NCBI GenBank assembly: GCA_045587065.1
Contig: JAZNBQ010000091.1
Span: 1-25,377, forward strand
DNA from: SFWF01 sp045587065
GTDB taxonomy: Bacteria > Bacillota > Clostridia > Oscillospirales > Acutalibacteraceae
Length of the DNA stretch: 25,377 nt
Direction: 5' to 3'
Below are positions 23,624 through 25,377 of this stretch, piece by piece. Position numbers and translations under genes: made by a program. Every line of letters begins with the position of its first letter. The first letter of the stretch is position 1. The notes under the pieces are model-generated. The model saw nothing but the letters and a program-made list of their open reading frames with translations. It was not told the origin of the DNA and ran no database searches.

Positions 23624-24319
23624 TTAATCTTTAAATTGTTTTGCCAGCTTTGGGAATGTTGGTACGAAATTGAAGATTTTATCGTATAGTTTATCGAAAA
23701 AACCTATTATCATTCCGTTTATCAAGGCAATAAAGACTGTGGCTATGGTTACGCCGATAAATTTCCCAAAAAATACTAAGGTTAGTAAGATGCCGAGCAT
23801 TAGCATAAAGGCGTCAAAGCATCTTTTGAAAACAGTTCTGTCAATATTAAACCTTTTGCTGATTTCTTTCACAAAATAATCATAAACCTGTGGTGGCAGA
23901 TAGGTTTTAAAGCAAAGCGCCACAGACATTGCGGTAAGGAGCATACCTAAAACAAAGAAAATTATTCTGATATAAAAATCCATTGAACCGGGTGGTGTAA
24001 TATCAGGGTTAAGTATTGGTATTACCTTTCGCCAGAAATCTACAAAAAATCCGTAGATAATGCAGGTTAAAAAGGATGTGAAATACTGAATTTTGATTTT
24101 CTTCATAAGTATACAAAATACGATAAAGAAAATACCTTGTAATAAATATTCACACTGTCCAAAAGTTAAAAAGGTTAGTTTCTGACTTAATATATAAGCA
24201 GGGGCTACTATCATTGATAGTCCGAAGTTTGCCGCAGACATTAGCGAAACGGCAAAGGCTAAGACTATTATTGACACAAAGTAACTTAGTTCCTGCGAAA
24301 ACTTGATTTTTTTATTCAT
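23624..24319 (-). CDS. Integral membrane protein, YitT/YczE/YyaS-like
   Basis: This 231-residue polytopic protein has about five membrane helices (near residues 12-32, 55-75, 80-95, 113-138, 168-200) and basic loops. The N-terminal block AVSLMSAANFGLSMIVAPAY, a helix with an inserted Gly/Ser/Pro turn, and the later RCFDAFMLMLGILL helix resemble the YczE/YyaS/YitT group of membrane proteins of unknown function (also seen as DUF6198). Substrate and role are unknown. The start ATG is the first in frame, with GGTGAT upstream and its own promoter. It is transcribed alone, toward the XRE regulator gene, from which a terminator separates it. Confidence 0.75.
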   Translation of the reverse strand: MNKKIKFSQELSYFVSIIVLAFAVSLMSAANFGLSMIVAPAYILSQKLTFLTFGQCEYLLQGIFFIVFCILMKKIKIQYFTSFLTCIIYGFFVDFWRKVIPILNPDITPPGSMDFYIRIIFFVLGMLLTAMSVALCFKTYLPPQVYDYFVKEISKRFNIDRTVFKRCFDAFMLMLGILLTLVFFGKFIGVTIATVFIALINGMIIGFFDKLYDKIFNFVPTFPKLAKQFKD

Positions 24320-24335
24320 TTAATCACCGAGATAA

Positions 24336-24364
24336 ATTATACTAAAATTCGACATAGTTTGCAA
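24336..24364 (-). promoter_or_regulatory. Promoter of the YitT/YczE-like gene
   Basis: On the minus strand, TTGCAA (24359-24364), 17 bases and a perfect TATAAT (24336-24341). It begins right after the tuf terminator. Confidence 0.65.
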
Positions 24365-24365
24365 T

Positions 24366-24397
24366 AAAAAAAGGTGCATCATTCGATGCACCTTTTT
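24366..24397 (-). terminator. tuf terminator
   Basis: A 13-bp stem (24368-24380 with 24385-24397; core GGTGCATC/GATGCACC) and a four-base loop are followed on the minus strand by a run of seven Ts. It is 12 bases past the tuf stop codon. Confidence 0.9.
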
Positions 24398-24409
24398 AAA
24401 GGTTAGAAA

Positions 24410-25377
24410 TTAGCCGTTGATAGCAGTAACAACGCCTGAACCAACTGTTCTACCACCCTCACGGATAGCGAAACGAAGACCCTTTTCAATAGCGATAGGA
24501 GTGATGAGCTCAACCTTCATTTCAACGTTATCGCCAGGGAGGCACATTTCCTTGTCAGCAGGAAGTGTGATAACGCCTGTAACGTCTGTTGTTCTGAAGT
24601 AGAACTGAGGTCTGTAGTTGTTGAAGAATGGAGTATGACGTCCGCCTTCTTCCTTCTTAAGAACGTAAACCTGACCATGGAATTTGGTGTGTGGGTTTAC
24701 AGAGCCTGGCTTACAAAGAACCTGACCTCTTTCGATGTCAGTTCTCTGAATACCACGGAGAAGAGCACCAATGTTATCGCCTGCCTCAGCGTAATCAAGA
24801 ATCTTACGGAACATCTCGATACCTGTAACAACAGTCTTTGCTCTTTCTTCGGTAAGACCGATAATTTCAACTTCTTCAGAAGTTCTGAGCTGTCCACGCT
24901 CTACACGACCGGTAGCAACTGTACCACGACCTGTGATGGTGAATACGTCCTCAACAGGCATAAGGAAAGGAAGGTCAGCTTTACGGTCAGGTGTAGGAAT
25001 GTAGCTGTCAACAGCGTCCATAAGCTCAGCAATAGGAGCATAAGCTGCATCTGAAGGATCATTTGGAGCCTCGAGAGCCTTAAGAGCAGAACCCTTGATG
25101 ATAGGAGTATCATCGCCAGGGAATTCATACTTATCAAGAGTCTCACGAATTTCCATCTCAACGAGCTCGAGAAGCTCTTCATCATCAACCTGGTCAACCT
25201 TGTTCATAAATACTACGATGTAAGGAACGCCAACCTGACGAGCGAGAAGAAGATGTTCCTTGGTCTGAGCCATAGGACCATCGGTAGATGCGATAACAAG
25301 AATAGCACCGTCCATCTGAGCAGCACCGGTGATCATGTTCTTAACATAGTCAGCATGGCCGGGACAGTCAACGTGTG
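24410..25377 (-). CDS. tuf: Translation elongation factor Tu, 5' end cut by the window
   Basis: EF-Tu carries aminoacyl-tRNA to the ribosome as a GTP complex. About 322 C-terminal residues are visible. They begin at HVDCPGHADYVKNM, the G3 motif of the GTPase domain, which is near residue 79 in other EF-Tu proteins. The missing N-terminal part (P-loop and switch I) lies beyond base 25377. NKVD (G4), domain 2 with GRGTVATGRVERG, and domain 3 with the REGGRTVGSGVV C-terminus are all present. Codon choice is more biased than in the neighbouring genes, as expected for an abundant protein, and this is why long spurious frames appear on the other strand. It would usually sit after fusA and rpsG; those are outside the window. 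Confidence 0.97.
   Translation of the reverse strand, partial: HVDCPGHADYVKNMITGAAQMDGAILVIASTDGPMAQTKEHLLLARQVGVPYIVVFMNKVDQVDDEELLELVEMEIRETLDKYEFPGDDTPIIKGSALKALEAPNDPSDAAYAPIAELMDAVDSYIPTPDRKADLPFLMPVEDVFTITGRGTVATGRVERGQLRTSEEVEIIGLTEERAKTVVTGIEMFRKILDYAEAGDNIGALLRGIQRTDIERGQVLCKPGSVNPHTKFHGQVYVLKKEEGGRHTPFFNNYRPQFYFRTTDVTGVITLPADKEMCLPGDNVEMKVELITPIAIEKGLRFAIREGGRTVGSGVVTAING

Noticed and set aside
24635..25054. A 139-codon plus-strand open frame opposite tuf
   Set aside because: Antisense to the highly biased tuf coding sequence. The translation has no recognisable domain and stop-free antisense frames are common in tuf.
1..25377. CRISPR arrays, tRNA or rRNA genes, integrated elements
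   Set aside because: Scanning by eye found no regularly spaced repeats, no tRNA-like cloverleaf with CCA-type ends and no IS-like inverted termini. A covariance-model search for tRNAs and small RNAs would be needed to exclude subtle cases.

Overview
The window looks like a stretch of chromosome from a low-GC, anaerobic, Gram-positive bacterium of the class Clostridia. A gut Oscillospiraceae/Ruminococcaceae-type organism is my best inference, not a proven placement. The evidence is the A+T-rich sequence, AGGAG-type ribosome binding sites, near-consensus TTGACA/TATAAT promoters, and gene types such as type III glutamine synthetase, DnaD/DnaI-type helicase loading proteins, RicT, a 2[4Fe-4S] ferredoxin, QueH and a FeoA-FeoB-Cys-rich trio. 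I see no IS elements, prophage genes, CRISPR arrays, rRNA or tRNA genes. Nearly all of the window is tightly packed housekeeping and metabolic genes, and no gap exceeds about 240 bases.

Layout from left to right. (1) glnN, a type III glutamine synthetase, converges on galE across a perfect-palindrome terminator. (2) A replication pair (DnaD-like protein and DnaI/DnaC-like ATPase) is followed by a terminator. A trpS-holB-ricT operon comes next, then a separately promoted 56-residue ferredoxin that is easy to miss. (3) A pduL-hemW-histidine phosphatase operon converges on queH. (4) A membrane protein gene and birA start back-to-back with queH, with only 22 bases between the start codons. birA in turn converges on a second histidine phosphatase, which starts with TTG. 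(5) A leftward ferrous-iron uptake operon, feoA-feoB-small Cys-rich membrane protein, lies downstream of a somewhat divergent enolase. (6) Divergent from enolase is a 54-residue single-pass membrane protein behind a perfect consensus promoter. It is followed by a glycogen/maltodextrin phosphorylase-GH13 hydrolase operon. (7) The right end holds a leftward XRE-family regulator, a YitT/YczE-like membrane protein and the 3' part of tuf (EF-Tu), cut by the window edge.

Functionally the window touches nitrogen assimilation, UDP-galactose metabolism, replication and translation, ferrous iron uptake, heme trafficking, queuosine salvage, biotin attachment, acyl-phosphate metabolism and storage-glucan breakdown. 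I did not find a convincing new multi-gene system. The items most worth a second look are small or regulatory: the strongly promoted 54-residue membrane protein and its promoter face-off with enolase, a palindrome at the predicted start site of the XRE regulator, a phosphatase gene with no room for a promoter downstream of the feo terminator, and the queH/membrane-protein head-to-head arrangement.
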